Positions 14,948 to 22,435 of a stretch of 42,505 nucleotides of DNA are shown here, piece after piece. The notes beneath the pieces are model-generated. The model was not told where the DNA came from and ran no database searches. It saw only the letters and a list, made by a program, of their open reading frames with translations. Source of the stretch: Pseudomonadota bacterium (GTDB taxonomy: Bacteria; Pseudomonadota; Gammaproteobacteria; Burkholderiales; Burkholderiaceae_E); contig JAKPAM010000088.1 in assembly GCA_029779435.1 (NCBI GenBank), positions 1 to 42,505 of the forward strand, given 5' to 3'. Both the position numbers and the translations under genes were made by a program. Within the stretch, counting starts at the first letter, position 1; every line of letters begins with the position of its first letter.

Positions 14948-15784
14948 ATGCGCAGCACCCGCCCCTGGATCGTTTCGCTTGCCGTCGCGCTGACCGGCGC
15001 CTGCGCCGCACCGCCGACCACGTTGACCGAAGTCGGCGAGTTCCGCCCCGGCAGCGGATTGGCCAATGGCTACCTGGCCCGCGCCGAGTTGCCGGACAGC
15101 CTCGCGCTGGTCCCGCCGCCGCCCGCGCCGGGTTCGGCCGCGCAGGCCGCCGACGACGAGGCCTGGCGAACATTGACCGCGTTGCGCGAAGGCCCGCGCG
15201 GCAAGCTCGCCCACGACGATGCGGAACTGAAGTTCCCGCCGGCGCCCAAGGCTTTCGCCTGCGCGCTGGGCGTGAACCTGAACGAGCGCGACACGCCGCA
15301 CCTGACGATGCTGTTGCGGCGCACGCTGCTCGACGCGGGGCTGGCCACCTACAAGGCCAAGGACCACTATCAGCGGCAACGGCCTTTCGTCGTCCACAAG
15401 GCGGCCACGTGCACGCCGGACGAGGAAGCCAAGCTGTCCAAGGACGGCTCCTATCCGTCGGGCCACTCGTCGATCGGCTGGGCCTGGGCGCTGGTGCTCA
15501 CGCAGGTCGCGCCGGAGCGGGCCGATGCGCTGCTGCAGCGGGGCCGCGCGTTCGCCCAGAGCCGCGGCGTCTGCGGCGTGCACTGGAAGAGCGACATCGA
15601 GAACGGCCGGCTGATCGGCTCGGCGACCGTCGCACGGCTGCAGGGCAACGCGGTGTTCAACGCGCAAGTGGCCGCCGCCCGACGTGAACTCGCGTCCGCG
15701 CGTGCCGACGGCAAGGTACCGTCGCAGGCCGATTGCGCGGCCGAGGCCGCGACGCTGGCGACCACGGCGCGCATGGCGCCCTGA
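14948..15784 (+). CDS. Class A type acid phosphatase (PAP2 superfamily), exported
   Basis: A 278-residue exported phosphatase. The N-terminus (RPWIVSLAVALTGAC) is a signal with a lipobox-like LTGAC, so it may be lipid-anchored. The PAP2/acid phosphatase signature is complete: KDHYQRQRP (K-x6-RP) near residue 138-146, SYPSGHSS near 172, and SRGVCGVHWKSDIENGR near 211 (SR-x5-H-x3-D). The extra motif spacing and overall length fit class A bacterial non-specific acid phosphatases such as PhoN/PhoC, which release phosphate from organic phosphoesters in the periplasm. GAGGAG lies eight bases upstream. It is divergent from the HAD gene; a short perfect hairpin follows its stop codon. Confidence 0.9.
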   Translation: MRSTRPWIVSLAVALTGACAAPPTTLTEVGEFRPGSGLANGYLARAELPDSLALVPPPPAPGSAAQAADDEAWRTLTALREGPRGKLAHDDAELKFPPAPKAFACALGVNLNERDTPHLTMLLRRTLLDAGLATYKAKDHYQRQRPFVVHKAATCTPDEEAKLSKDGSYPSGHSSIGWAWALVLTQVAPERADALLQRGRAFAQSRGVCGVHWKSDIENGRLIGSATVARLQGNAVFNAQVAAARRELASARADGKVPSQADCAAEAATLATTARMAP

Positions 15785-15799
15785 GATCGCCTCGCGATC
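15785..15799. terminator. Hairpin immediately after phosphatase stop codon
   Basis: GATCGC-CTC-GCGATC, a perfect 6-bp stem with a 3-nt loop, starts at the base after the TGA. There is no U-tract. It lies between two convergent genes and may be a terminator or 3' end protector. Confidence 0.35.
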
Positions 15800-15874
15800 C
15801 GGCAAACGCCTGGCGTGCGCCGCCGACGACGCACGGATCGATCCGCCCGCTCCGGCACCCGCGCCGCCGGGCGA

Positions 15875-16846
15875 TCACTCCTTCTCGATCCCCGACTTCG
15901 TGATGATCCGCCCCCACTTCTCCGCCTCGTCGGCCTGAAAGCGGCGCAGCGTCTGCGGCGAGCCGTTCAACGCCTCGAAGCCCACGTCGGCATAGAACTT
16001 CGTCATCGCCGGGCCGCGGTTGGCAGCCGTCATGATCTGGTTGAGCCGGGCGATCACCGGCGCCGGCGTACCCGCCGGCACATAAGCGGCGAACCAGAAG
16101 ATCATCTCGTAGCCGGTCACGCCCGCCTCGCTGATCGTCGGGATCTCGGGCGCGAGCGACGCGCGCTTGAGCGACGAGACGCCCAGCGCGCGCACCTTGC
16201 CGTTGCGCACCTGCGGCAGCCCCGTCGCCATGTCGGTGATCATCATGTCGATCTGCCCGCCGATCAGGTCGGTGACCGCGGGCGGATTGCTGCGGTAAGG
16301 GATGTGGACGATGAAGGTGCCGGTCATCTGCTTGAACAGCTCCCCGGCGATGCGGCTCGACGAACTGCCCGAGCCGAAAGTCAGCTTGCCCGGCCTGGCC
16401 CGGGCCAGATCCACCAGGTCGTGCACGTCCCTGGCCGGCAGATCGTTGTTGACGATCAGGATCTGCGCGCCGCGCGCGAGCAGGCACAGCGGCTCGAAAT
16501 CGTTGACCGGATCGTATGGCAGCTTCTTGAACAGATGCTGGTTGGCCGCGTGCGTGGTATTGGTGCCGATCAGGATCGTGTGCCCGTCCCGCGGCGCGCG
16601 CGCGACGGTCTGCGCGCCGATGAACGCGTTGGCGCCGGGCCGGTTCTCGACGACGACCTGGTACGGCGTCGCCCGCGAGATCGCCTGGCCGAGCGCCCGG
16701 GCCAGTTGGTCGGTGGCGCTCCCGGCGGTGAAAGGCACGACCAGCGTGATCGGCTTGTCCGATGACAGTTGCGCGGCGGCGGGTCGGCCGGCCAGGCCGA
16801 GTCCGCTCGCGGCGGCGATCGACAGCAGGCGTCTGGTGCGGTTCAT
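15875..16846 (-). CDS. Bug/TctC family tripartite tricarboxylate transporter receptor
   Basis: A 323-residue periplasmic solute receptor of the Bug (TctC) family, very abundant in beta-proteobacteria. A signal peptide (NRTRRLLSIAAASGLGLAGRPAAAQ) ends near residue 26. Family blocks follow: KPITLVVPFTAGSATDQLARALGQ, QVVVENRPGANAFIGAQTVARAPRDGHTILIGTN, the HIPYRSNPPAVTDLIGGQIDMMITD segment and VRALGVSS with the late IPTISEAGVTGYEM. Such receptors bind carboxylates or amides and either feed TctAB permeases or act in sensing; no permease lies nearby, so it is an orphan. The start at 16846 is the first Met of the signal; the ribosome site is weak. It converges on the phosphatase gene. Confidence 0.92.
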   Translation of the reverse strand: MNRTRRLLSIAAASGLGLAGRPAAAQLSSDKPITLVVPFTAGSATDQLARALGQAISRATPYQVVVENRPGANAFIGAQTVARAPRDGHTILIGTNTTHAANQHLFKKLPYDPVNDFEPLCLLARGAQILIVNNDLPARDVHDLVDLARARPGKLTFGSGSSSSRIAGELFKQMTGTFIVHIPYRSNPPAVTDLIGGQIDMMITDMATGLPQVRNGKVRALGVSSLKRASLAPEIPTISEAGVTGYEMIFWFAAYVPAGTPAPVIARLNQIMTAANRGPAMTKFYADVGFEALNGSPQTLRRFQADEAEKWGRIITKSGIEKE

Positions 16847-16981
16847 CAGCGGATCCGTGCGGAAATCCGACGAAGATTGCGCACTTTCCCGTCGATTGGC
16901 AACCCGTATGGCTTCGATCCTGGACGACGCCGACGTATCGGTTTTTGACAGAAGGCCGCCTATTCGATCACTCATGCGTTC

Positions 16982-17992
16982 ATGAGGCTTGGATTAGTAT
17001 CGATCGCGCCTCCTTTTCGCTGCGTCATCGTCACCGTGAAACACTCTGGCCTTCGCCTGTCCGTCGCCCTGCTGCTATCGATCGGCCTTCCGTGCGCCCA
17101 GGCCGCCACCAGTGGCCTGGCCGCGCTCGTCGAGAAGCACGGCCTGTGGGTCGGCTCGTCGAGCTACACGCCACCCGTCTACGAGATCACCGCCGACACC
17201 CGGACCTGCCGCGTCGACGTCGGCAACGCGTTTCAGCCGCTGGCCGCGCGCTGGAAATCCGTGCCGCTGCCCTGCGATTTCCAACCGGCCGATGGCACCG
17301 ACAGCGAGGCGATCGTGCTCGATCACGTCAACGACATGACCTACGAATTCTGGGCCATGGCGCGGGACGAGCGCGGTCGCTGGCGCGCCGAATGGGGCGG
17401 CGCCGATCGCAACTCGTCGTTCGTACAGACACCTTATGGGCGCCAATGGCGCAAGGACGGCGGCTCCAACTACGGCACGCAGGCCAGTGGCCTGTCGTTC
17501 ATTCCGGGCATGGTGCTCGAGCGCGAACTGCGCGCGGGGAAGATTCCGCACGCGGTGCAGATATCGGTGCCGTTCTCTTGCGCCGAATGGAAGTGGCCCG
17601 CCACGCGGACCGACGGCAACGCCGCCAGGAACGACCCGTCGCAATGCGTGCCGCTGGGCCAGGTCTGGAAGCTGCCGCCGGGGACGGATCTGTCGGCACT
17701 GACCCCATTCGCGCGGATGGTCGCGCGCGCCGCGATCGAGCATGGCCTGGTGGCCACCGACCAGACCTTCAACGTCGTGGGCATCCGGGTCGAGAACTGG
17801 CGGCGCAAATGGCCGTCGTGGAGCACCGGCGAGGAGCCCGTCGATCCCTATGCGTCGCCGGGCGGCCACTTCGGCTGCGACGGCCGATACAACGGCCGGC
17901 AGGTAGCGCCGCACGATGAATTCGACTGCTATCCGGATCACAAGCACCTGTTCGCGAACTTTCCGTGGGACAAGCTGGTGCCGATCAACTGA
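16982..17992 (+). CDS. Secreted cysteine-containing protein of unknown function
   Basis: Not recognised as a named family. A signal peptide (KHSGLRLSVALLLSIGLPCAQA) ends near AQA; a GTG at 17036 lies just before it and may be the true start instead of the ATG at 16982, since neither has a ribosome site. The mature chain of about 295 residues has six cysteines (TRTCRV, PLPCDF, FSCAEW, SQCVPL, FGCDGR, FDCYPD), suggesting disulfides outside the cytoplasm. Its centre (GTQASGLSFIPGMVLERELRA, HAVQISVPFSC, WPATRTDG, GQVWKLPPGTDLS, then MVARAAIEHGLVATDQ) follows a layout I associate with a family of secreted proteins in soil bacteria that lack an assigned activity. It is divergent from the Bug receptor. 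Confidence 0.7.
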   Translation: MRLGLVSIAPPFRCVIVTVKHSGLRLSVALLLSIGLPCAQAATSGLAALVEKHGLWVGSSSYTPPVYEITADTRTCRVDVGNAFQPLAARWKSVPLPCDFQPADGTDSEAIVLDHVNDMTYEFWAMARDERGRWRAEWGGADRNSSFVQTPYGRQWRKDGGSNYGTQASGLSFIPGMVLERELRAGKIPHAVQISVPFSCAEWKWPATRTDGNAARNDPSQCVPLGQVWKLPPGTDLSALTPFARMVARAAIEHGLVATDQTFNVVGIRVENWRRKWPSWSTGEEPVDPYASPGGHFGCDGRYNGRQVAPHDEFDCYPDHKHLFANFPWDKLVPIN

Positions 17993-18124
17993 TCCGTTCG
18001 CGCGAAAGCCGTTCCATTCGCCCTCCGGCATGGCGGCCCGAAGGCCGTACGGTCGGATAAGATCGGTCGCTGACCCGATTCAGATTCAACCCGGATCCAC
18101 CACCACAAAGGAGAGGAAGACGCC

Positions 18125-18502
18125 ATGTTCAGCCACGTCATCGTCGGCACCAACGATCTCGAAAAATCGAAGCGCTTCTATGACGCGCTGCTCGGCACCC
18201 TGGGCATCGGCCCCGGTGTCGCCGACAAGAACCGGTACTTCTACCGCTCGCGCACCGGCCTGTTCGGGATCACGACGCCGATCAACGGACAGCCGGCCAC
18301 CATTGGCAACGGCGGCACGATCGGCTTCCTGATGGACTCGACCGAGCAGGCGGACAAATTCCATGCGGCCGGCGTCGCCAACGGCGGCACCACGTGCGAG
18401 GACCCGCCCGGATGGCGCGGCGGCCCCAGCGGCATGTACCTCGCCTACCTGCGCGACCCCGACGGCAACAAGATCTGCGCGCTGTTCCGTCCGAAGGCCT
18501 GA
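18125..18502 (+). CDS. VOC family (glyoxalase-fold) protein
   Basis: A 125-residue single-module vicinal-oxygen-chelate protein. It starts FSHVIVGTNDLEKSKRFYDALLGTLG, the standard first beta-alpha unit, with metal-ligand-type His4, and ends YLAYLRDPDGNKICALFR, the typical C-terminal DPDGN motif preceding the last ligand strand. The expected Glu in the last strand is not evident (ICALFR), so metal binding may be incomplete. Enzymes of this fold include glyoxalases, dioxygenases and resistance proteins; substrate cannot be assigned. AAAGGAGAGGA lies upstream of the ATG, a strong ribosome site, so expression should be good. It stands alone, after the secreted gene and convergent with the ThDP enzyme gene. 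Confidence 0.88.
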   Translation: MFSHVIVGTNDLEKSKRFYDALLGTLGIGPGVADKNRYFYRSRTGLFGITTPINGQPATIGNGGTIGFLMDSTEQADKFHAAGVANGGTTCEDPPGWRGGPSGMYLAYLRDPDGNKICALFRPKA

Positions 18503-18539
18503 CCGCGGGCCGAAGCGCGAGCCTCGCCCAGGCGGCGGG

Positions 18540-18556
18540 AGCGACGCCTCGTCGCT
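18540..18556. terminator. Hairpin between convergent genes
   Basis: AGCGACG-CCT-CGTCGCT forms a perfect 7-bp stem with a 3-nt loop in the gap between the VOC gene and the ThDP enzyme gene. No U-tract on either strand. Possible bidirectional terminator. Confidence 0.35.
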
Positions 18557-18620
18557 GACGACCGATGAGCCGGGCCGGGCTCCCCCGTCCCGTTCATCGG
18601 CATCGATGCAGCAGGGCGCC

Positions 18621-20354
18621 TCAGCGCGCCGGGATGCTCTCGTAATAAGGGATCACGACCTCCCCCGGCGCGCCGGCCCGCAGCATCCCGTGCATCACCG
18701 GATGCACGACCGTCGGATCGGTGCGCACGTCCAGGCAGGCCGGCCGGTTCGCGTCCAGCGCGCGCCGCATCGCCGGCGCCACGTCCTCGGCTCGCGTCAC
18801 CGTCTCGCCGTAACAGCCGAAACCTTCCGCGATGCGCGCGTAGTTCGTGTCGTCGCTGAGCCGGCTGATCGCATCGTACGACTCGCCGAACAGTATTTGC
18901 TGGCCGTGCAGCGACATGCCCCAGACACGGTTGTTGAGCACGACCGTGACGATCGGCAGTCGGTGCCGGACCATCGTCTCGAACTCCTGCAGATGGAAGC
19001 CGATGGCGCCATCGCCGGCGATCTGCACGACGCGCCGGTCGGGCCGCGCCATCTGCATGCCGATCGCCTGGCCCATGCCGCCGCCGAGCAATCCCAGGTA
19101 ACCGGCCGTGGCGAACTGCCCCGGCCCGTCGAGGCGGAGCGCGCTGGCCGCCCAGATCGAGCTTTCGCCGCCGTCGAGCACGTAGCAGGCCCGGCTGCCC
19201 GCGACCTCGGCCACCGCCAGCGACGCCTGGTACGGATGGATGCCGTGCTCGGCCGTCAACTCGCGGGACTTGGCCGCGGCCCGCTCCCGCACGCCGATGA
19301 CCTGGGCGATCCAGGCCTGCCGATCGGGCCAGCTCCGCTCGCCGGCGGCGGCCAGCAGGACGTCGAGCGCGCTGCCGCAGTCGGCCGCGATCGCGACGTC
19401 GATGTCGCGCAGGCGACCGATCTCCTCGGGCTGCGCCAGCACCTGGATCAGGCGAGCACCGGCCGGCAGCATCGCGGTCTTGCGTCCTCCGACGAACATG
19501 CCGGCCTTGGCACCCAGCATCAGCACGACGTCCGGACCCGCCTGGCCGCCGATCTGCAGCGCGGCGAGGTTGCGGGATTCACCCGCGAACAACGGGTGAT
19601 CGTGCGGCAGGATGCCGGCCGCGCGCGGATTGGCGAAGACCGGCGCCCCCACGCGTTCGGCGAACGACGCCAGCGCCTGCGCGCAGTCGGCGAAACGCGC
19701 CTCGCCGCCGCACAGGATCACCGGCCGCTTCGCCTCGGCCAGCACCGCCAGCGCGGCCGCGACCTCGCCGGGCGACGGTGCCGGCCGCGGATGGATACCC
19801 AGTCCGGACGGCCGCGTGACGTCCGCCTCGGCGACCGGCGTATGCAGCACGTCGATCGGCACTTCGAGCAGCACCGCGCCGCACCGGCCGGTGGTCGCCT
19901 GGCGGATCGCCATCGCCAGCAGGTCCGGAATCCGTTCACCATGCGTGATCCGGTGCGCCCACTTGCACGCCGGCCGGATCATCGCGATCTGGTCGATGCC
20001 GCCTTGCAGGACGTTGAACTCGGCCTCGCGCAGCGGCGGCGCGCCGACGATGAACACGACCGGCACGCCGTCCAGGTTCGCGCTGGCGACCGCCGTCACG
20101 ACGTTGGTGAAGCCCGGCCCGGCCGTCACCACGCAGACGCCGACCTCGCCGGTCGCGCGCGCATGGCCGTCGGCCGCGTGCCCGGCCGACGCCTCGTGCC
20201 GGAAATCGACCAGGTCGAGCGAATGTTCGCGGCAGCCGCGATAGAACGCCTCGAGATGCCCGCCGTGCAGCGCGAAGATGCGCCGCACGCCGGCGGCCTT
20301 CAACGTGCGGGCAATCAGTTCGCCGCCGTCGACGCGGGAAGGATTCGTGCTCAT
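18621..20354 (-). CDS. Acetolactate-synthase-like ThDP-dependent enzyme
   Basis: A 577-residue thiamine-diphosphate enzyme with the three-domain layout of acetohydroxyacid synthase and 2-hydroxyacyl-CoA lyase: a pyrimidine-binding domain (residues 8-175) with RRIFALHGG and the cofactor Glu in VDFRHEASAGHAADG, a central domain (about 195-325), and a PP-binding domain with GDGAIGFHLQEFETMVRHRLP and the NN of VVLNNRVWG. His53 beside Glu54 marks a branch apart from biosynthetic IlvB (there usually a hydrophobic residue). No IlvN-type regulatory subunit is nearby, so a catabolic lyase or carboligase is more likely than acetolactate synthesis. GAGGAG precedes the ATG. A zinc alcohol dehydrogenase lies upstream on the same strand, 93 nt away, and an SDR diverges from that. 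Confidence 0.85.
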   Translation of the reverse strand: MSTNPSRVDGGELIARTLKAAGVRRIFALHGGHLEAFYRGCREHSLDLVDFRHEASAGHAADGHARATGEVGVCVVTAGPGFTNVVTAVASANLDGVPVVFIVGAPPLREAEFNVLQGGIDQIAMIRPACKWAHRITHGERIPDLLAMAIRQATTGRCGAVLLEVPIDVLHTPVAEADVTRPSGLGIHPRPAPSPGEVAAALAVLAEAKRPVILCGGEARFADCAQALASFAERVGAPVFANPRAAGILPHDHPLFAGESRNLAALQIGGQAGPDVVLMLGAKAGMFVGGRKTAMLPAGARLIQVLAQPEEIGRLRDIDVAIAADCGSALDVLLAAAGERSWPDRQAWIAQVIGVRERAAAKSRELTAEHGIHPYQASLAVAEVAGSRACYVLDGGESSIWAASALRLDGPGQFATAGYLGLLGGGMGQAIGMQMARPDRRVVQIAGDGAIGFHLQEFETMVRHRLPIVTVVLNNRVWGMSLHGQQILFGESYDAISRLSDDTNYARIAEGFGCYGETVTRAEDVAPAMRRALDANRPACLDVRTDPTVVHPVMHGMLRAGAPGEVVIPYYESIPAR

Positions 20355-20447
20355 CGTCGTGATATCTCCTCGGGGCCGTCGCGGCCCTCGCTCGTCAGTC
20401 AGTGAAAGTTTCCAAGTCCGCTTCTACGTCAGCTCTTGAGTCCGTTC

Positions 20448-21410
20448 TCAAGTCCCGAAGGCCCCGACGTCCGTGAAGCGGATCATCGTCTTGATCGCGC
20501 CGGGCGTGCCGCGCCCGGCCACCAGCGCCTCGACCACCTGGCGCGCATCGTCGATCGGCACCGGCGCGACCCACGGGGCGTCGATCGACGCGGCCAGCGC
20601 CACCGCCTCGCGAAAGGCCGGTTCGCTGTAGCCGAAGCAGCCGGCGATCGTCTTGTCGCCGACGATGACCCCGGCCGCCGACACGCTAAGCACGTCGTCG
20701 TGCAATCCCAGCAGCGCCGTGGTCCCGCCCGCCGCCGTGCAAGCGATCGCGTCGGCACGCGTTGCCCGGGTGCCGGCAGCGTCGAATACCGCGTCGAACT
20801 GGCCGGTCAGCCTCGTCGACGTCGCGGTGGCGCCGGCTGCCCGCGCGGCCTCGCACCGCTGGGACATCGGATCGACGACCATGATGTTCGACAGGCCCTT
20901 GCTGCGCAGCACGTGCAGCAGGCACATGCCGATCGCCCCGGCACCGATGATCGCCACCGCACCGGTGGGCCGGCCCGCGCGGTCCCAGCCATGCACGCCG
21001 TTGGCGATCGGTTCGACGAGCGCGGCGCGCACCGGATCGAGGCCGTCAGCCGCGACGACATTGTGGCGGGGCACGGACACGCGCTCGGCATAAGCGCCGT
21101 CGCGATGGATGCCGATGATGCGACGCTGCGCGCACAGGTGCGTGTTGCCGGCCGCGCAACGCAGGCAGGTTCCGCATCCCACCATCGGATTGATGACGAC
21201 CGATGTGCCGTCGTCGAGCATGCCGCCGAACTCGTGCCCAGGCACGACCGGCGTGCTGACCGAAGGCATGCCACCACGGAACCAGCCGAGGTCCGAGCCG
21301 CACACGCCGGCGGCACCGACGTGCACGCGCACCTCGCCATCGGCCAGCGCGGGCTCGGCGACCTGCTCCAGGCGCAAACCGGACTCTCCGTGAAATACCA
21401 GTGCCTTCAT
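20448..21410 (-). CDS. Zinc-dependent alcohol dehydrogenase (MDR family)
   Basis: A 320-residue zinc MDR of the polyol/threonine dehydrogenase type. Catalytic zinc ligands Cys37 (GVCGSDLGW) and His-Glu in VVPGHEFGG are present, and the structural zinc site has four cysteines in GCGTCLRCAAGNTHLC. The nucleotide-binding motif is IIGAGAIGMCLLHVL, with an acidic end of strand 2 (MVVDPM) pointing to NAD. It is somewhat shorter than the usual 340-350 residues. Start at 21410 has GGAG seven bases upstream. It precedes the ThDP enzyme on the same strand and is divergent from the SDR; together they would oxidise a sugar or hydroxy acid and split the product, which is inferred from context only. Confidence 0.88.
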   Translation of the reverse strand: MKALVFHGESGLRLEQVAEPALADGEVRVHVGAAGVCGSDLGWFRGGMPSVSTPVVPGHEFGGMLDDGTSVVINPMVGCGTCLRCAAGNTHLCAQRRIIGIHRDGAYAERVSVPRHNVVAADGLDPVRAALVEPIANGVHGWDRAGRPTGAVAIIGAGAIGMCLLHVLRSKGLSNIMVVDPMSQRCEAARAAGATATSTRLTGQFDAVFDAAGTRATRADAIACTAAGGTTALLGLHDDVLSVSAAGVIVGDKTIAGCFGYSEPAFREAVALAASIDAPWVAPVPIDDARQVVEALVAGRGTPGAIKTMIRFTDVGAFGT

Positions 21411-21582
21411 CGGCCGTCTCCATTCGCATCGTTTCGATTCCTGGGCTCGGCCAGGATCGTGCGTCCGTTCATGCTGCACGATAAATCCGACCGGCGCCAC
21501 CCATCGGCCCGCGATCGAGCCATCACCCCGCCGCGTCGCCGGCACTCGACGGCGCGCCCCACCCTCTCCTGGAGACTCCGCG

Positions 21583-22410
21583 ATGACGCGACCAACGCCC
21601 ACCTCTCCCTCCGACACCACGTCGCCTCGCTATCCGGGACGCTTCGACGCCAAGGTGGCCGTCGTGACGGGCGGTGCGTCCGGCATCGGCCGGGCGATCG
21701 TCGCGCGCCTGATCGATGAAGGCGGCCGCGCCGTCGTCGCCGACGTCAACCCGGCAGCGCTGGAGGCGGCGGCCGCCGAGTTCGGCGATCGCATCGCCAC
21801 CGTGCGCGTCGACGTGCGCGACGAACAGCAGGTCGAGGCGATGACGCACGCCGCGGTCGAACGCTTCGGCGGCCTGGACCTGGGTTTCAACTGCGCGGGC
21901 CTGAGCGCGCGCGCCGAACTGACCGAGCTGTCGCGCGACGACTGGAACACTGTCATCGATATCTGCCTGACCGGCGTGTTCCTGTGCGTCAAGCACGAAG
22001 CACGGCGCATGCGCGAACGCGGCGGGGGCGCGATCGTCAACATCGCGTCGCTGAACAGCCATGTGCCGATGTTCGGCGGCAGCGCTTATGCCTGCGCGAA
22101 AGCCGGCGTCGAAATGCTGTCCCGCAATGCCGCGCTGGAACTCGCGCAGCATCGCATCCGCGTCAATACCGTATCGCCCGGCCTGACCGATACGCCGCTG
22201 ACCTCGGGCATCCACCAGGCGCCGGGACTCGAGCAGGCGTTCATGCAGCGGATCCCGATGGCGCGCTGGGGCACGCCCGACGAGATGGCGGCCGCGGCGC
22301 TGTTCCTGGCCAGCGCGGACGCCGGCTACATCTCGGGGTCGAACCTGTTCGTCGACGGCGCGTGGGAGACCAGCGGTTATCCGGACCTGCGGCCGTTCAT
22401 GCCGCGCTAA
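21583..22410 (+). CDS. Short-chain dehydrogenase/reductase (SDR)
   Basis: A 275-residue classical SDR. The cofactor motif TGGASGIG spans residues 29-36 and VVADVN supplies the acidic residue (Asp54) that selects NAD(H). The NCAG motif is at 103-106, and the catalytic set is Ser156 (NIAS), Tyr169 and Lys173 in SAYACAK. The C-terminus (YISGSNLFVDGAWETSG) is standard for the FabG/3-oxoacyl or sugar-alcohol dehydrogenase branch. The 15 to 20 N-terminal residues before the core (PTPTSPSDTTSPR) are low-complexity and may be removed or reflect a later start, though CTGGAGAC lies upstream of this ATG. It is divergent from the zinc dehydrogenase and convergent with the GGDEF-EAL gene. Substrate unknown. 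Confidence 0.92.
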   Translation: MTRPTPTSPSDTTSPRYPGRFDAKVAVVTGGASGIGRAIVARLIDEGGRAVVADVNPAALEAAAAEFGDRIATVRVDVRDEQQVEAMTHAAVERFGGLDLGFNCAGLSARAELTELSRDDWNTVIDICLTGVFLCVKHEARRMRERGGGAIVNIASLNSHVPMFGGSAYACAKAGVEMLSRNAALELAQHRIRVNTVSPGLTDTPLTSGIHQAPGLEQAFMQRIPMARWGTPDEMAAAALFLASADAGYISGSNLFVDGAWETSGYPDLRPFMPR

Positions 22411-22435
22411 GGTTCGATCATGGCGTCAGCAGGCC

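Noticed and set aside
20435..20452. CTTGAG-N6-CTCAAG dyad at the zinc dehydrogenase stop
   Set aside because: Weak 6-bp arms, no U-tract, overlapping the stop; not convincing as terminator or operator.
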